A stretch of DNA of 64,000 bases from Haloquadratum walsbyi J07HQW1 (GTDB lineage: Archaea > Halobacteriota > Halobacteria > Halobacteriales > Haloferacaceae). The translations under genes and the position numbers were made by a program. Below the pieces are notes generated by a model that was not told the origin of the DNA, did not search any database, and worked only from the letters and a program-made list of their open reading frames with translations. The stretch covers positions 1,180,103 to 1,244,102 of the forward strand of contig KE356560.1 in assembly GCA_000415965.1 (NCBI GenBank), read 5' to 3'. Below, piece after piece: positions 17,447 to 27,100 of the stretch; the first letter of the stretch is position 1, and each line of letters begins with the position of its first letter.

Positions 17447-18676
17447 ATGAACGACAGACGACTCCAACTGGTGGTGGCTGTGTTGATTCTTTTTGCTGCT
17501 GTCTCTCCTGTGGCAGCACAGGAAAATAACCTCACAACAATCACAATCGAAGTCGTTGATGATGAACGCGACTCTGTCCAAGGTGTCACTGTCACGGCAG
17601 AATGGGGAGCGAACTCGGTCTCAGCGGACACAGCAAGCAATGGAATGGTCTTACTCGATGTTCCGAGGGACGAGCGAATTGAAATTACCATTGAGCATCC
17701 TGATTATGTTCGAAACTTCCCGTATGTGATTGATAATGCAGATCAGCAACGTGTTGAATTAGACGTCTCCGAGCGGTCCTCGCTGAGTGTCGGTGTTGAC
17801 ACGAATAGTGGTCCCATTGCAAATGCCCGTGTCACGTTAATCATGGATGATCGAACCGTCGCAAACGGAAACACATCACGAGATGGAACATTTTCGGTTG
17901 AGACGCTTGAGGCTGGTGAGTATACTCTCACAGTTGAGAAACCTACATATTATACGATTAATCGAACCATTGAGGTCGACGGTGAAACGAATATCAATCT
18001 CAATCTTAATACTGGCGGTGTGACGACTGAGTTTATTATCGTTGATCCACACTTCTCACCCCCAGAATCAGTCGCCGACGCGACAATCAGTATCTCTGGC
18101 GTTGGTGATGTACAAACGCTTGGTGATGGACGTGCTGTGGCGCGCATTCCAATCAACACTGAAGTGCCAGTAACAGTGACAAAGCCAGAGTATACAGGTA
18201 TCAATCGAACACTCATCGTGAATGAGAGCGGGCAGACAAGAACCTACGAGCTGACACGTCAGCCACGATTAAATCTTACAACTGCGAGCGATCGAATTAT
18301 CGCCGGTGAGTCGGTCTCAGTCGAGGTCACAAACGCATATGAGGAACCTGTCCAAGGTGTCACCATCACACGCAATACCGAATCCGTCGGTCAGACCAAC
18401 GAGAATGGTGAATTAACAGTCACAATCCCAAACGCAGAGTCATATGAACTAATCGCGAGACAAGAATCGGTCGAATCAGAGCCGGTCTTTATTCGCGGTG
18501 TGAACGTCGTCGGATCAACCGCGGAGCCAACGACGACTCCCACATCAACATCATCAGCTCCGTCCCTGATTCCTAACATTGCGAACGCGGGCGCTCTTCC
18601 GATTATTGGCGTTATCGCGACAATTTCAGTTATTACCGCACTTATCGTCGCTGGAATATTCACACTCCGACGGTGA
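17447..18676 (+). CDS. Cell-surface protein with carboxypeptidase-regulatory-like beta domains
   Basis: A secreted, membrane-anchored protein of 409 residues. The N-terminus (MNDRRLQLVVAVLILFAAVS, ending VAAQ) is a signal peptide. Three or more CarboxypepD_reg-like domains follow, each recognisable by a V-x-V-D start, a G-V-T-V core and a G-x-Y-x-L-x-V-E-x-P strand (GEYTLTVEKPTYYTINRTI, GVTITRNTESVG). The tail has a Thr/Ser/Pro linker and one helix (ALPIIGVIATISVITALIVA) ending in RR. An in-frame ATG at 17399 would put 16 polar residues before the signal peptide, so 17447 is preferred. Function probably structural or adhesive at the surface. Confidence 0.8.
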   Translation: MNDRRLQLVVAVLILFAAVSPVAAQENNLTTITIEVVDDERDSVQGVTVTAEWGANSVSADTASNGMVLLDVPRDERIEITIEHPDYVRNFPYVIDNADQQRVELDVSERSSLSVGVDTNSGPIANARVTLIMDDRTVANGNTSRDGTFSVETLEAGEYTLTVEKPTYYTINRTIEVDGETNINLNLNTGGVTTEFIIVDPHFSPPESVADATISISGVGDVQTLGDGRAVARIPINTEVPVTVTKPEYTGINRTLIVNESGQTRTYELTRQPRLNLTTASDRIIAGESVSVEVTNAYEEPVQGVTITRNTESVGQTNENGELTVTIPNAESYELIARQESVESEPVFIRGVNVVGSTAEPTTTPTSTSSAPSLIPNIANAGALPIIGVIATISVITALIVAGIFTLRR

Positions 18677-18995
18677 GTACCTCTTTCGGCTTTCGAGTCC
18701 ACTCACCCATCGGCAGTTTTCGCTTCAAACTTGAGATTCACGTGTTAACCGGATAGTATAAAAAACAACTTGACATCCTCCCCGCCCCGAAACGGTGGTT
18801 TAATCCATGCAACTTCTACAATCACAGCTATCAAAACATAGTGAGCACAAATTACAATGGATGAACAAAAATCAGTACATGTGTCGATATATATTCACTC
18901 ACCGCACATATATACCGCAGGAGCTTCAAATTAAATAATAACGGTGTTGATTGAGTTATACCTCAATTGTCGGTGAAAATACCATTAAACCTATT
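18677..18995. other. Intergenic between convergent genes, with solo palindrome end
   Basis: About 320 bp, AT-rich. It contains a solo end motif CTTGACATCCTCCCCGCC at 18769-18786, matching the left ends of the elements at 2703 and 16284, without a recognisable second end. No gene seen. Confidence 0.5.
18769..18786 (+). repeat. Solo TTGACATCCTCC terminus
   Basis: CTTGACATCCTCCCCGCC, the terminal motif of the palindrome-bounded elements at 2703-3280 and 15791-16284. The GGATTC-like follow-up is degraded (gtttaatccatgc), indicating a decayed end. Confidence 0.5.
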
Positions 18996-20678
18996 TTACT
19001 CTGGGACCGGTTCAATTTCGAATACCCCGATTGTTCCACTGAGCTCAAACCCGACACAGAGGAGCGGCATATCGGTCGGGCTATCCTCAATGGGAACGAA
19101 GTCGAGCCCCTCCGGTGCGAAGTCCCCTGCTCTGGCTGGGGAGTCAGTATCGGGGTTTGCCTCAGCAGCAGCCTCAAGATCATCCTCGGTCACTGCATAG
19201 TCCCGATTAACCACCATTTGAATGTATTCTGAGCCCCCTGGTGAGGTAACGTCGTACACTGTAATTCCACTTCCCTTTTCTTGTCCGACAAACGCATATG
19301 TTTGGTTACCAATCTCCCCGAGTGTGACACTTTCAGTTTCTGGACCACTCTCGACAGTATTTTGATGTCCACCCGGATACTTTCGGGCGAAGACTTGTTC
19401 AAATTTGCTCCCGCTGTCAAATACTCGTTCCAGTCCGCTACTAGTATGATGCCACACAGAAAATGAGCGACCACCGATAGCATAAATGTCGCTGTATGCA
19501 CCATCTCCATTTGTGTCAGCAAACTCACGCATTGCCGCCTCATTGACCTCCATATTCCCGAGATGTGTCGGCTGTTTCAGTTCCTCGACGGTATCAACGT
19601 ATGCATTCTCTGAAAGATCAAACCCAGCCGGATCTAATGAAAGGTTTTTCAGAATTCCAACTTCGAAATCCTTGGCATCGCCCTCATTGGCAGTGACGAC
19701 AAATGTCTCGCCACCAACTTGGTACGTGTCAATCGCATCCGGCTGATACATTCCCTTAATTGGCCATGACTGAAGACTAATATCATCAACATCACTCGTG
19801 TCAAGTTCATTCCCTGGGAGCGAGAAATCCTTGAATCCAAGCCCATCGACGCTCGTAATGTCTCCTGATGCAAGATCAATCGTTGCGATAGCATTGTTCT
19901 CTTGCAGTGAAACGAATGCGGTCGTTGAATCGGGGGTGACGGTTGTATATTCGGGCTCAAACGCTGTCGATGCTGATGCCGGTGCATCCCCGGCTGATGC
20001 GATATGTACACCCTCTGCGCGAAGTTGCGCTTCCTGTCCATCATATTGCTCAAATGTGCTTGTCGTCACGCTTGCATTCTCGGCACCATCAGCGATATTG
20101 ACTACACTGACAGACCCTGCAGGGTCCGACTCACCAGGCTCACCCTCGTTGGCGACGACAACATAGTTACCATCTGGACTAAATGTTACCTTATCAGGGA
20201 GCGGACCGACCTCAACTGCGGTGACAAGCTCAAGCGAAGCAGGATCATAAAACGCAACCGCGCCATTGTCTGTTGCTGGATCAGCTTCGATAGCTGCGGC
20301 GACCAATGTATCACTGACATCAACGCTATTTGTCCCACCAACTGTGTCGATTGCAAGGTCTGTCGATGCAAGCGCATCACTTGCATCAAGAACTGCGTCT
20401 TGACTCGGTGTCGTCGGATCAGAAAGGTCGAGTACTTCAACCTGCCCAGCGCCTGAATTAACGGCAAACAATCGATCCTCTGGTGGGTGGAATGCAACAA
20501 TTTCAGCCCCACCAAGAGCTTCCCCGGTCGCATATCGACCGATTCGCTGCATATGCACCGTCTGCATGTCCCTTGCACTCTGATCTGAGAGCTGCGCAAG
20601 GATACCTGAGGGAATAACGGCTGCTGCAAAAAGTCCCAATGCATTTCGGCGGCTCAACTTGATCTCATCAAGTGCCAT
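18996..20678 (-). CDS. Choice-of-anchor-I type exported beta-propeller protein
   Basis: An exported protein of 560 residues. The N-terminus has a twin-arginine-like motif (LSRRNALGLFAAAV) and a hydrophobic run, so Tat export is likely. The body is a beta-propeller of the LVIVD/alkaline-phosphatase-associated kind: repeated blocks such as LDLSDPTTPS, VAAAIEADPATDNGAVAFYD, KVTFSPDGNYVVVANEGEPG, FVVTANEGDAKDF, and PEGLDFVP near the end. Bacterial relatives are often called choice-of-anchor I proteins and are surface-displayed. There is no C-terminal membrane helix and no lipobox is obvious. Enzyme activity cannot be claimed from the sequence. It stands alone, convergent with the surface-protein gene. 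Confidence 0.8.
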   Translation of the reverse strand: MALDEIKLSRRNALGLFAAAVIPSGILAQLSDQSARDMQTVHMQRIGRYATGEALGGAEIVAFHPPEDRLFAVNSGAGQVEVLDLSDPTTPSQDAVLDASDALASTDLAIDTVGGTNSVDVSDTLVAAAIEADPATDNGAVAFYDPASLELVTAVEVGPLPDKVTFSPDGNYVVVANEGEPGESDPAGSVSVVNIADGAENASVTTSTFEQYDGQEAQLRAEGVHIASAGDAPASASTAFEPEYTTVTPDSTTAFVSLQENNAIATIDLASGDITSVDGLGFKDFSLPGNELDTSDVDDISLQSWPIKGMYQPDAIDTYQVGGETFVVTANEGDAKDFEVGILKNLSLDPAGFDLSENAYVDTVEELKQPTHLGNMEVNEAAMREFADTNGDGAYSDIYAIGGRSFSVWHHTSSGLERVFDSGSKFEQVFARKYPGGHQNTVESGPETESVTLGEIGNQTYAFVGQEKGSGITVYDVTSPGGSEYIQMVVNRDYAVTEDDLEAAAEANPDTDSPARAGDFAPEGLDFVPIEDSPTDMPLLCVGFELSGTIGVFEIEPVPE

Positions 20679-21042
20679 ACTGTAGGGTCGCTGAACGCAT
20701 ATATTACAGCTTATATGACCGACATATATCGGTCTGTACGGGTATAACTAACATAGTAACATGTCGGTATCTACAGATAGTGAGTGAGAGTGCCTCGCGA
20801 GTTGAACTCCAACGCTGGCGAGTATGTGTGTGCCAATCGTGAGCGGCTGATAATGCACTCACGTTGTTGGACAAAGAGGGATAGATTCGATGAGAGTGAA
20901 TTCTGAGACACTAATGTGACGACGAGTTCCTATCTAGATAAAAAAGCCAGAGTGGCTGGGATTGACCTCAGAGCAGTTCACAGGTTCACCTGTGCTTCGA
21001 AGAACATCCACTGCTCCCATCACTGCTGGATAATTACAGTTC

Positions 21043-21575
21043 TCATTCCTCGGTGGTTATAAGACCAACCATTCGAGGATGACTCCGTGTCGCGTCAGCT
21101 CCGGCGGCACTCCACTGCATCTCAACATCATCCCCGAGCCAGTGTTGGTACGAGTTATTCCAGTCGGTGTCGTCCTTAGAGACAAGCACGCGTCCGCCCA
21201 GTCGGAGAACACAGGAGAACTGCTTAATAACCGTCCGGTGGGCTTCAAACGGGATATGACTCAGAGAGTAGCACGCGACGACTGCACCGACGGTATCGTC
21301 GCTGAGCGGGAGTGCTGTCATATCCGCTCGAATAATCAAAGCTTAAGATGCGCTCTTCCTCGCCGACTAGCGCTGTTCACGGGAGAAGTTGGGACCGATT
21401 GCAGTCGCCTCTACAGTTACGTCTTAGAGGACCGGCGCCCCGAGATCACAGCCGGTATTGAGGATTCGCAACGACCCCAACCGTGTTGTCAGAAACTCAT
21501 CAGGGATAACAATATCACGGCTATCCGTGAACCGTACCGCCGCGTGCCCGCCTGCAGTTCATCGTAACTACGTCA
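21043..21575 (-). pseudogene. SAM-dependent methyltransferase pseudogene (class I)
   Basis: The C-terminal half is an open stretch (21043-21339) reading RADMTALPLSDDTVGAVVAC, then YSLSHIP, VLRLGGRVLVS, the motif II-III region of class I methyltransferases. Upstream, in shifting frames and with stops, are pieces of the N-terminal half: YDELQAGTRRY, LGSLRILNTGCDLGAP (the SAM-binding VLDxGCGxG motif, degraded) and VTVEATAIGPNFSREQ. At least two stops and a frameshift separate these, so the gene is dead. Substrate unknown. Confidence 0.7.
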
Positions 21576-21735
21576 CACGATACTCTGCTCGGTGACAATA
21601 GTCAGAACTACTCCATCATAAATGTCTGTTCTGGTGAAGTAATAAGGAATCTTTCCATCATGTGGTCGGGCTCTACCAGTTTTTAGACGTTAGGGCGGGA
21701 CGTGCTGCAGCATGTGAGGTAGTAACATATATTGT

Positions 21736-21900
21736 TTAGACATTGGATACGTATTCAATCACGCGACCGTCTTCAGTGACAATCACATTCTCATCGATAT
21801 CTCGGATATGAAGCTTGAACCAGAAGTAACGACATCCGCCTGGGACATCATGAGCGAGAGAATGGCCGGTACCTGATGCGGCAAGCCACGTTCCAATCTC
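21736..21900 (-). pseudogene. Orphan 54-residue protein tail, unidentified
   Basis: A minus-strand frame bounded upstream by a stop reads EIGTWLAASGTGHSLAHDVP, GGCRYFWFKLHIRD, then VTEDGRVIEYVSNV and a stop at 21736. Composition is plausible for a real protein end and there is no start codon. I do not recognise the family. Confidence 0.3.
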
Positions 21901-22394
21901 TCATCGGAGTAGTGATTTGTCGGCTCTACGCGCCGGAGTTATACAAATTCCAGTTTGATAATTTTATATAGCGTTATTTGGTTTATCACATGTGTTTGAT
22001 TGTGAATGCACCCCTGTAGTCACAGATAACATATCGGGTAGGAGTAATGATGCGTTAATTATTCACTCGATGACCACGGTATCGACTCGCGGCTTTCACG
22101 TAGACATGAATATTTAATGACAATCGTTGACACTGTGGACTTCTTCAATTAAGTGGACCGCACAAGCCGGTCATTTCATTCTGATGAGTACCGTTTCGCA
22201 CAGAGGTGCCGGTCATGTTGCTTGCCACTGATATAAACAGTAACATCGGTATCTGTTTACGGAGACAGTGAGGATGGGCAAGATGATTCTTCGAGTTTGA
22301 GATCACCAGAGCGCTCTGCATTCTGTCCAGCGAACGAGACATGCGCCCCATCAACTCGCCGTAGACGCCGAGCAAAAATCCTCACCCCAGCAAA

Positions 22395-22450
22395 GATCTA
22401 CAACGGCAAGCAGGGCGAGTGCCTCGGGGCTTGCCCCCGAGGTACTTCAC
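22395..22450 (+). repeat. IS200/IS605-type right-end hairpin, copy 3 (well preserved)
   Basis: atctacaacggcaag lead, GCGAGTG, then an 8-bp perfect stem CCTCGGGG / CCCCGAGG around CTTGC, ending TACTTCAC. No tnpB gene precedes it, so it is a solo terminus. Confidence 0.7.
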
Positions 22451-22782
22451 TCGGTCTAGCGAGCGTAATAAGACGGACGAGGAGTTGACTCTGAGACAGT
22501 ACTTCGAGACTGTGGCTTGTCACTTTGCGTATGTGGTCGAGTGAGAGTTAACCGAAGTGTCCAGCCAAGTGCTGTGTGATTCCGCTTAAGAGGACCACTG
22601 CCACTGGATCTCTACCCTCCCCACTCTCTTCTCGGAAGCGTATTTGTGCCAACCAGAAGGGTGAGATTGAGCTCCCTGTCCACCATACAATTGGAGCACA
22701 GACGGTTCGACCACCGGTGGTCGTCGTTTCTATCGTGCTTTCAGAGTAATAGTTTATTTCCGATCGATCCTAGATGGAGCCC

Positions 22783-23364
22783 TTAGGTTAATGTCGCTAC
22801 CATCATCAGAGCTGTCGAGAGAGTAAGCCAGAGAATTGTTATCATCTGCATATCAACTTCATCAAAGAATCGCTCGATTAATCGAACATTTGTGCGGTGA
22901 ATTGCCCAGAGCAATGACAGTGAGAGTGAGTGAATCGAAAGAATCGTTCCAAGGACTCCTCCATTTGTGCCAACGCGCGGAGGCGTCCATGAGACAGCGG
23001 ATGCTCGCCGAGACTGATCAGATTTCTCAATGCTGGTTGGGTTGGGATTCTCAGAGATTGTTGATGAGTCTAAGTTTGTGTCTGATGATCGATATTGGGG
23101 TCCAGTGTCATCAACACTGTGCGATTGTTTTCCAGCGTTGGTCTGCTGTTCAAACTCATCAAATAATGAGTCAGCACAGTATGAACAAAGAGAATCATCA
23201 CTCACCGTCGTTGAAACCGTCACTAGCTGATCAGTCATAAACTCTTGCTCACAAAGCGCACATCGATACGTTTCCTCTGTTGATACTGATTGAGTGTGTA
23301 TTTGCTCCTGCGACTCTGTGTCCTCTTCGAGGGTCGACTTTGTATTCATACGTTGATTAGTCAT
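22783..23364 (-). CDS. Hypothetical zinc-finger protein with C-terminal membrane helix
   Basis: A 193-residue protein not assigned to a named family. Near residues 34-65 it has a two-part metal site, CALCEQEF and CSYCADSLF, like a treble-clef or ribbon. A long Ser/Thr/Asp/Asn-rich linker follows. The C-terminal third is hydrophobic, with ILSIHSLSLSLLWAIHRT and a helix MITILWLTLSTALMMVATL, so the protein is probably anchored with the zinc domain in the cytoplasm. The start at 23364 (MTNQRM) avoids 11 atypical upstream residues; the ATG at 23349 is also possible. Isolated between degenerate tracts. Confidence 0.65.
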   Translation of the reverse strand: MTNQRMNTKSTLEEDTESQEQIHTQSVSTEETYRCALCEQEFMTDQLVTVSTTVSDDSLCSYCADSLFDEFEQQTNAGKQSHSVDDTGPQYRSSDTNLDSSTISENPNPTSIEKSDQSRRASAVSWTPPRVGTNGGVLGTILSIHSLSLSLLWAIHRTNVRLIERFFDEVDMQMITILWLTLSTALMMVATLT

Positions 23365-23541
23365 TGTCTGTGTATACAGTCTGAATGAGATATGCAATTA
23401 AATACGTCATCAACTCATCAGAATATGCTGTCATTACTAAGAAGCATTTCTGTGGGATTTTCTCAATCGACAGCTCACGATAAATATCGATCTATGATTG
23501 TACTCTCAACACATGATCATATAATCGTATATCACTGAATC

Positions 23542-23789
23542 CTTACCCGCAACATCACGGGGATGTGATTGCGAAGGCACCTCTGTCGACTATCTGGTTC
23601 GTCGCCACCGTCTTCCTATGACCCCGACAGGTGAGCCTTGCTGTACTATCTTCCATCGGATTGCCCAGCGATCCTTACCTCAACTGACCGACGTACAACC
23701 CGAACCTGCCGTCCAATTACTCGGAGAAACCCGTTGTAGTCTCAACTACTGCTACGTTCATACTGATAAACCGTATGTCGCGATATAAA
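23542..23789 (+). pseudogene. Orphan reading frame without start, unidentified
   Basis: A frame open from a stop near 23539 to a TAA at 23787 reads CDCEGTSVDYLVRRHRLP, MTPTGEPCCTIFHRIAQR, then YCYVHTDKPYVAI. No plausible start or family match. Composition (many Arg, Cys, Pro) differs from neighbours, suggesting a broken mobile-element gene. Confidence 0.25.
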
Positions 23790-24125
23790 ATATATTCCAT
23801 GGGCTGCACAACCTCCGAGTATAGAAACCGATAGAGATACTGGGGCTTGCTCGAGAATGAAGCTCACCGACATATTAAATAAACAATACTTTACAGTGAG
23901 AATAACAGTCAGAATACTCATGACACGGGTGACAGATCCTTATTCATCACTGACTGAGGTAATCGGGAATGAGAATGCGGCACCTCTCAGAATCCGCTGT
24001 CGGAGTCATGCGGTGAGTGTTGGTGCTGGTGCTGGTGCTGTTGAGCGGAGTGAGACCATCGACCCTTATGGACGACGGACATAGTGACCGTTCGGGTGTT
24101 AATTCTAACCGATTCCTCGCAGGGA

Positions 24126-24212
24126 TGCTTGGGGGGACTGACATCAGCTTACGGGTTCGGCATGGACCCTGAAGCGGCGACAAGGGAGGGCTTGAATTGA
24201 ACCCGAATATTT
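24126..24212 (+). repeat. Block shared with 14145-14215
   Basis: Carries a GGGGGG run, GCGGCGACAAGGGAGG and TTGAATTGAACCCG, in the same order as the block beside the tnpB remnant at 14145. Probably the 3' part of the same insertion-sequence family. Similarity judged by eye. Confidence 0.35.
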
Positions 24213-24431
24213 TACAAAGGATTATTATTAAAATAATATTTCAGTCATCACTGGTTCAGAGAGTCCGACAACCCAGGTCAGACTCCTCATCCACAGAGCG
24301 TTGTGATGCCATACAGGGGATTGACAGCGGTCACGCAGCAATGACGCTTGCGCGAGTGAGATATCAAGAACATATCACAACTCCTCACACGCCGTGACAT
24401 ATGATTCTCTGGGCGGTGAAGGTCTTCGACA

Positions 24432-24562
24432 TCAGTCGGTAACACCCTGAGCAGTGTTTTACTCTGAACCCACACTCGTATTCAGTTCGTCTAGAACGCC
24501 TGTGTGCGCGTTCCGCTACACACTCGAATGACGATAATCAAATCATCAATAACTGATAGGCG
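24432..24562 (+). repeat. Dispersed ~120-bp hairpin repeat, copy L2 (well preserved)
   Basis: CAGTCGGTAACACCCTGAGC, then TTTTACTCTGAACCCACAC, then a hairpin GAACGC (24494-24499) / GCGTTC (24508-24513) with loop CTGTGTGC, ending ATCAATAACTGATAGGC. The best copy for defining the consensus together with L4 and L6. Confidence 0.7.
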
Positions 24563-24862
24563 GTTCAACTTGTGAGAATATGACTCAGTTTTGTAAAAGA
24601 AGGGGCTGCGGAGCTTCTTGACACGATTCACATTGGCGGGATCATTATGAGCGTGGGCTGGTTGAGATAGATCCTCTGTTGATATCTGGAGAGAAATCAA
24701 ATAATACTTCGGGACCCCAAGGCGGTTCACAAACGATATATGATGGAATCAGCGAAAACAGAGCCCGAGTCCTTCTCAATGCAAGAGCCACACAGAGCGA
24801 GCGGACGGCTGAATTGAATAGACGTCACTCACCGTTCATCACTCAGGTGCGAACTCACTGCA

Positions 24863-25339
24863 TTATAAAACGAGCGAGACGCCGCCGATCAGTGGCACAA
24901 GCACTCCAAGATATCCTCCTGCGGCAAGCGCCCAGTCGCGACGAATTGTATTTACTCGTGTTGCTGAGACTCGCGACTGTGGGAGGACGATAATTATAAA
25001 AAATCCAATCATAAGCGTATAAAGAATAATCGCGGAGACGGCAACTGACAATGCTGTGTCATTAAGGAGTGCCTCGACAGAAAAGATAAGCCAGACAAAG
25101 AGTGGACCAGTTAGCAAAGCAGCAACATAATGGATAACTGTTGCAAGTCGGCGGGGTGCGTTCTCAGGTCGTACCATTGTTAGAACACCAGCGGCAATCC
25201 GTGGTGGTGTGTCTCCTTCAGGAAGCTCTGCCATGACATAATTCATCACGACTGTGGCAACAGCAGCCGCAACGACACCAAACACAAATCGAAGCGAAAC
25301 AGTGAGATCAGTGATAAGTGGAAATGGAAGGATATTCAT
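24863..25339 (-). CDS. Four-helix membrane protein, unidentified
   Basis: A 158-residue integral membrane protein. Four hydrophobic segments are visible: VSLRFVFGVVAAAVATVVMN, ATVIHYVAALLTGPLFVWLI, LSVAVSAIILYTLMIGFFII, and AAGGYLGVLVPLIGGVSLVL at the very end. Between helices 1 and 2 there is an acidic loop with AELPEGDTPPRIAAG. The ATG at 25339 was preferred over an upstream TTG. Haloarchaea have many such proteins of unknown role; no transport or enzyme motif is visible. Transcribed in the same direction as the two small genes to its right, with gaps over 30 bp. Confidence 0.7.
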   Translation of the reverse strand: MNILPFPLITDLTVSLRFVFGVVAAAVATVVMNYVMAELPEGDTPPRIAAGVLTMVRPENAPRRLATVIHYVAALLTGPLFVWLIFSVEALLNDTALSVAVSAIILYTLMIGFFIIIVLPQSRVSATRVNTIRRDWALAAGGYLGVLVPLIGGVSLVL

Positions 25340-25461
25340 ATCAATACTCTCGCACCGGCTGTTGATACCTTTTCGTTCTGTCAATACTGCAGTTCGTATA
25401 TTCTCAGAGCGATATATTAACTACTGGAGTTCTCTTGAAGTAATCTACAATTTTATTCGAA

Positions 25462-25881
25462 TCACCGAGGTTCAAGTTGACCCTCGTACCAATGGGTTCC
25501 ATCAACAGTGTGGGTGTGGGTATATGCTTCTGGTGGGTCAATCCCCCAGGATTGAAGACGTGAATCAATCGCATCAACAATTGTTGTCATAAATGATCCA
25601 CGGTCACGGAGTGTTTGCGGTGCATGAGTATGCACTGTCTCATATCGACAGTGTACGGAATAATCGTTTGATTTTTGACTCCAGTGAGTCTGCTTGTGTC
25701 GACTCTCTTCGTTCATGTCTACAGACATATTATCCCTTGGCGTTGACATGTTTTCGATTAACCTGATTCTAATCGAAAGATCATCCCGAAGCTGTTCATT
25801 AACCTGTTTTGGATTTCCAAAAAGACGTGACTTACCAAATTCATCAATTGCATCAACAGCAGCATCAGGGACGTGGTTCAT
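25462..25881 (-). CDS. Hypothetical haloarchaeal protein
   Basis: A 139-residue soluble protein. The N-terminal helix region (VPDAAVDAIDEFGKSRLFGN) is followed by a charged central part with many His and Arg residues, and the C-terminus holds IVDAIDSRLQSWGIDPPEAY and a His/Thr run. No family recognised. It lies upstream of the membrane-protein gene and downstream of another small gene, all on the minus strand; the 38-bp gap on its right suggests co-transcription with that gene. Confidence 0.55.
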   Translation of the reverse strand: MNHVPDAAVDAIDEFGKSRLFGNPKQVNEQLRDDLSIRIRLIENMSTPRDNMSVDMNEESRHKQTHWSQKSNDYSVHCRYETVHTHAPQTLRDRGSFMTTIVDAIDSRLQSWGIDPPEAYTHTHTVDGTHWYEGQLEPR

Positions 25882-25919
25882 GCAAATGTGAGATTTGACT
25901 GATATTCTAAAGAATACAA

Positions 25920-26303
25920 TTAAGACATTTCATCCAACTCAGCCACTGGTGTGGACTCACGATTATCTGCTGAGATTGTTTCGGTGTGATCAGTCGATGT
26001 CTCAGTAATCAACTCTGTCACACGACGTAATTCAGCCGTCACACCGTCGACAGCAGCCTCAACTGACTCGTAATATCGCGTCTCACCACTACTACACCCA
26101 CGTTTTGGGTCAACCCGAACAGCATCTGAACCAAGTAAATCAGGACGAATACTTAATTTTGCAACTGCACAGACACCGTCATTTCCCGCATATCGATACT
26201 CCGTTATCCCGCCAGTTGCATCACTTCGCTGCCATCCTTCTGGGGCATCTGGAAGTTCATTGCTCAGTGTTGATGGGTCCGCAGCGGCATCGTTTGGACG
26301 CAT
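25920..26303 (-). CDS. Hypothetical acidic protein
   Basis: A 127-residue acidic protein from the ATG at 26303. The N-terminal two thirds look folded, with PEGWQRSDATGGITEYRYAG, CAVAKLSIRPDLLGSD and YYESVEAAVDGVTAELRRV; the end is a Glu/Ser/Thr tail. Longer upstream frames have atypical composition and were rejected. No family recognised, though the pattern (a short alpha/beta domain handling a record of Trp, Tyr and Asp) recurs in haloarchaeal conserved hypotheticals. Divergent from the CBS gene. Confidence 0.6.
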   Translation of the reverse strand: MRPNDAAADPSTLSNELPDAPEGWQRSDATGGITEYRYAGNDGVCAVAKLSIRPDLLGSDAVRVDPKRGCSSGETRYYESVEAAVDGVTAELRRVTELITETSTDHTETISADNRESTPVAELDEMS

Positions 26304-26494
26304 ATGTATATTGGATATAGGTGGTACGTCTACAAGGGTCCTTTGGCGCGGGTGGTACTCTCGTTGTCTCAGATAATCGATATTGACACACCAACTTTGA
26401 TTCGTCTGATTATCGATATGCAATTCCAGAGTGGATTGAAGATACCGACAGAAGACCAATACTGATACATGTAGCCGTGTGAATATGTATACTG

Positions 26495-27058
26495 ATGACG
26501 CCATCACTCACACAATCAGTCACAGAGTTAATGACGACACCAGTCCACTCGGTGAATGCTGATACGTCGGTTGCGGATGCTGCAGAGATCCTGTTGGATG
26601 AAAATATTGGCTCTGTCATCGTGAAAGACCCTGCAGGAATTCTGACAAAAACTGACCTCGTCAGCGGAATTCGCGCAGACGAGAATCTTGAGAAAACGAC
26701 AGTGGCTGAATTGATGACGCAACCAGTTATCTCCGTGACGTCCGTTGCAACCGTCCAACAGGCAGTCGACAAGATGGAAACTCATAATATTAAACGAATT
26801 GCTGTCGAGCACAAGCACGAGCAGGACGAAAACCACGAGGAGCCATTCGTCGGTATCATATCCGTGAGTGATCTCACCGGTGCACTCTCAGAGTCACATG
26901 AAACAGCCATCGGCATGTACGTTGGACTTGCATCAGCGAACTCACCGTATATGTATGAGTGCGTCGAGTGCGGCAATCGCATAACCTCTGATCATCAACC
27001 GGAGGCGTGTCCAGAGTGTGGTGGTCAAACGCGGAATCTCAGCGTGTCCCGAGATTGA
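26495..27058 (+). CDS. CBS-domain pair with C-terminal zinc ribbon
   Basis: Two CBS domains (about residues 8-60 and 70-130), with VTELMTTPVHSVNADTSVAD and VAELMTQPVISVTSVATVQQ, form a Bateman module that normally senses adenine nucleotides. After the second repeat there is a zinc ribbon with Cys156, Cys159, Cys172 and Cys175 (YECVECGNRI, ACPECGGQT). This combination is common in haloarchaea as a stand-alone regulator, perhaps contacting another enzyme. No catalytic domain is attached. Neighbours give no operon, so the regulated partner is unknown. Confidence 0.88.
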   Translation: MTPSLTQSVTELMTTPVHSVNADTSVADAAEILLDENIGSVIVKDPAGILTKTDLVSGIRADENLEKTTVAELMTQPVISVTSVATVQQAVDKMETHNIKRIAVEHKHEQDENHEEPFVGIISVSDLTGALSESHETAIGMYVGLASANSPYMYECVECGNRITSDHQPEACPECGGQTRNLSVSRD

Positions 27059-27100
27059 GTATGATGTCATATTGACGCATTATCACCTCGCCTGATGTCT

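Larger units (their letters stand above)
20679..22782. other. 2.1-kb degenerate tract with gene fragments
   Basis: No intact gene. It holds a decayed methyltransferase (21043-21575), an orphan protein tail on the minus strand (21736-21900) and a good right-end hairpin (22395-22450). A weak hairpin near 20787-20815 may be another decayed right end. The rest shows no recognisable structure. Confidence 0.55.
23365..24862. other. 1.5-kb degenerate tract
   Basis: No intact gene. It contains an orphan reading frame ending at 23789, a block shared with 14145-14215 (24126-24212), and the dispersed hairpin repeat L2 (24432-24562). A short GTGCTG-type simple repeat lies near 24019-24042. The remainder has no recognisable content. 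Confidence 0.55.

Noticed and set aside
19649-20053. Open frame inside the choice-of-anchor-I gene in another minus frame
   Set aside because: A shadow of the real gene; its translation is rich in His, Arg, Gln and Ser and lacks haloarchaeal character.
20787-20815. CTCGCGAG...GCGAG hairpin as a seventh right end
   Set aside because: The lead and the closing TTCAC of the family are absent, so it may be chance.
24019-24042. GTTGGTGCTGGTGCTGGTGC simple repeat as part of a gene
   Set aside because: No start or long open frame supports coding across it; it is listed only as content of the tract.
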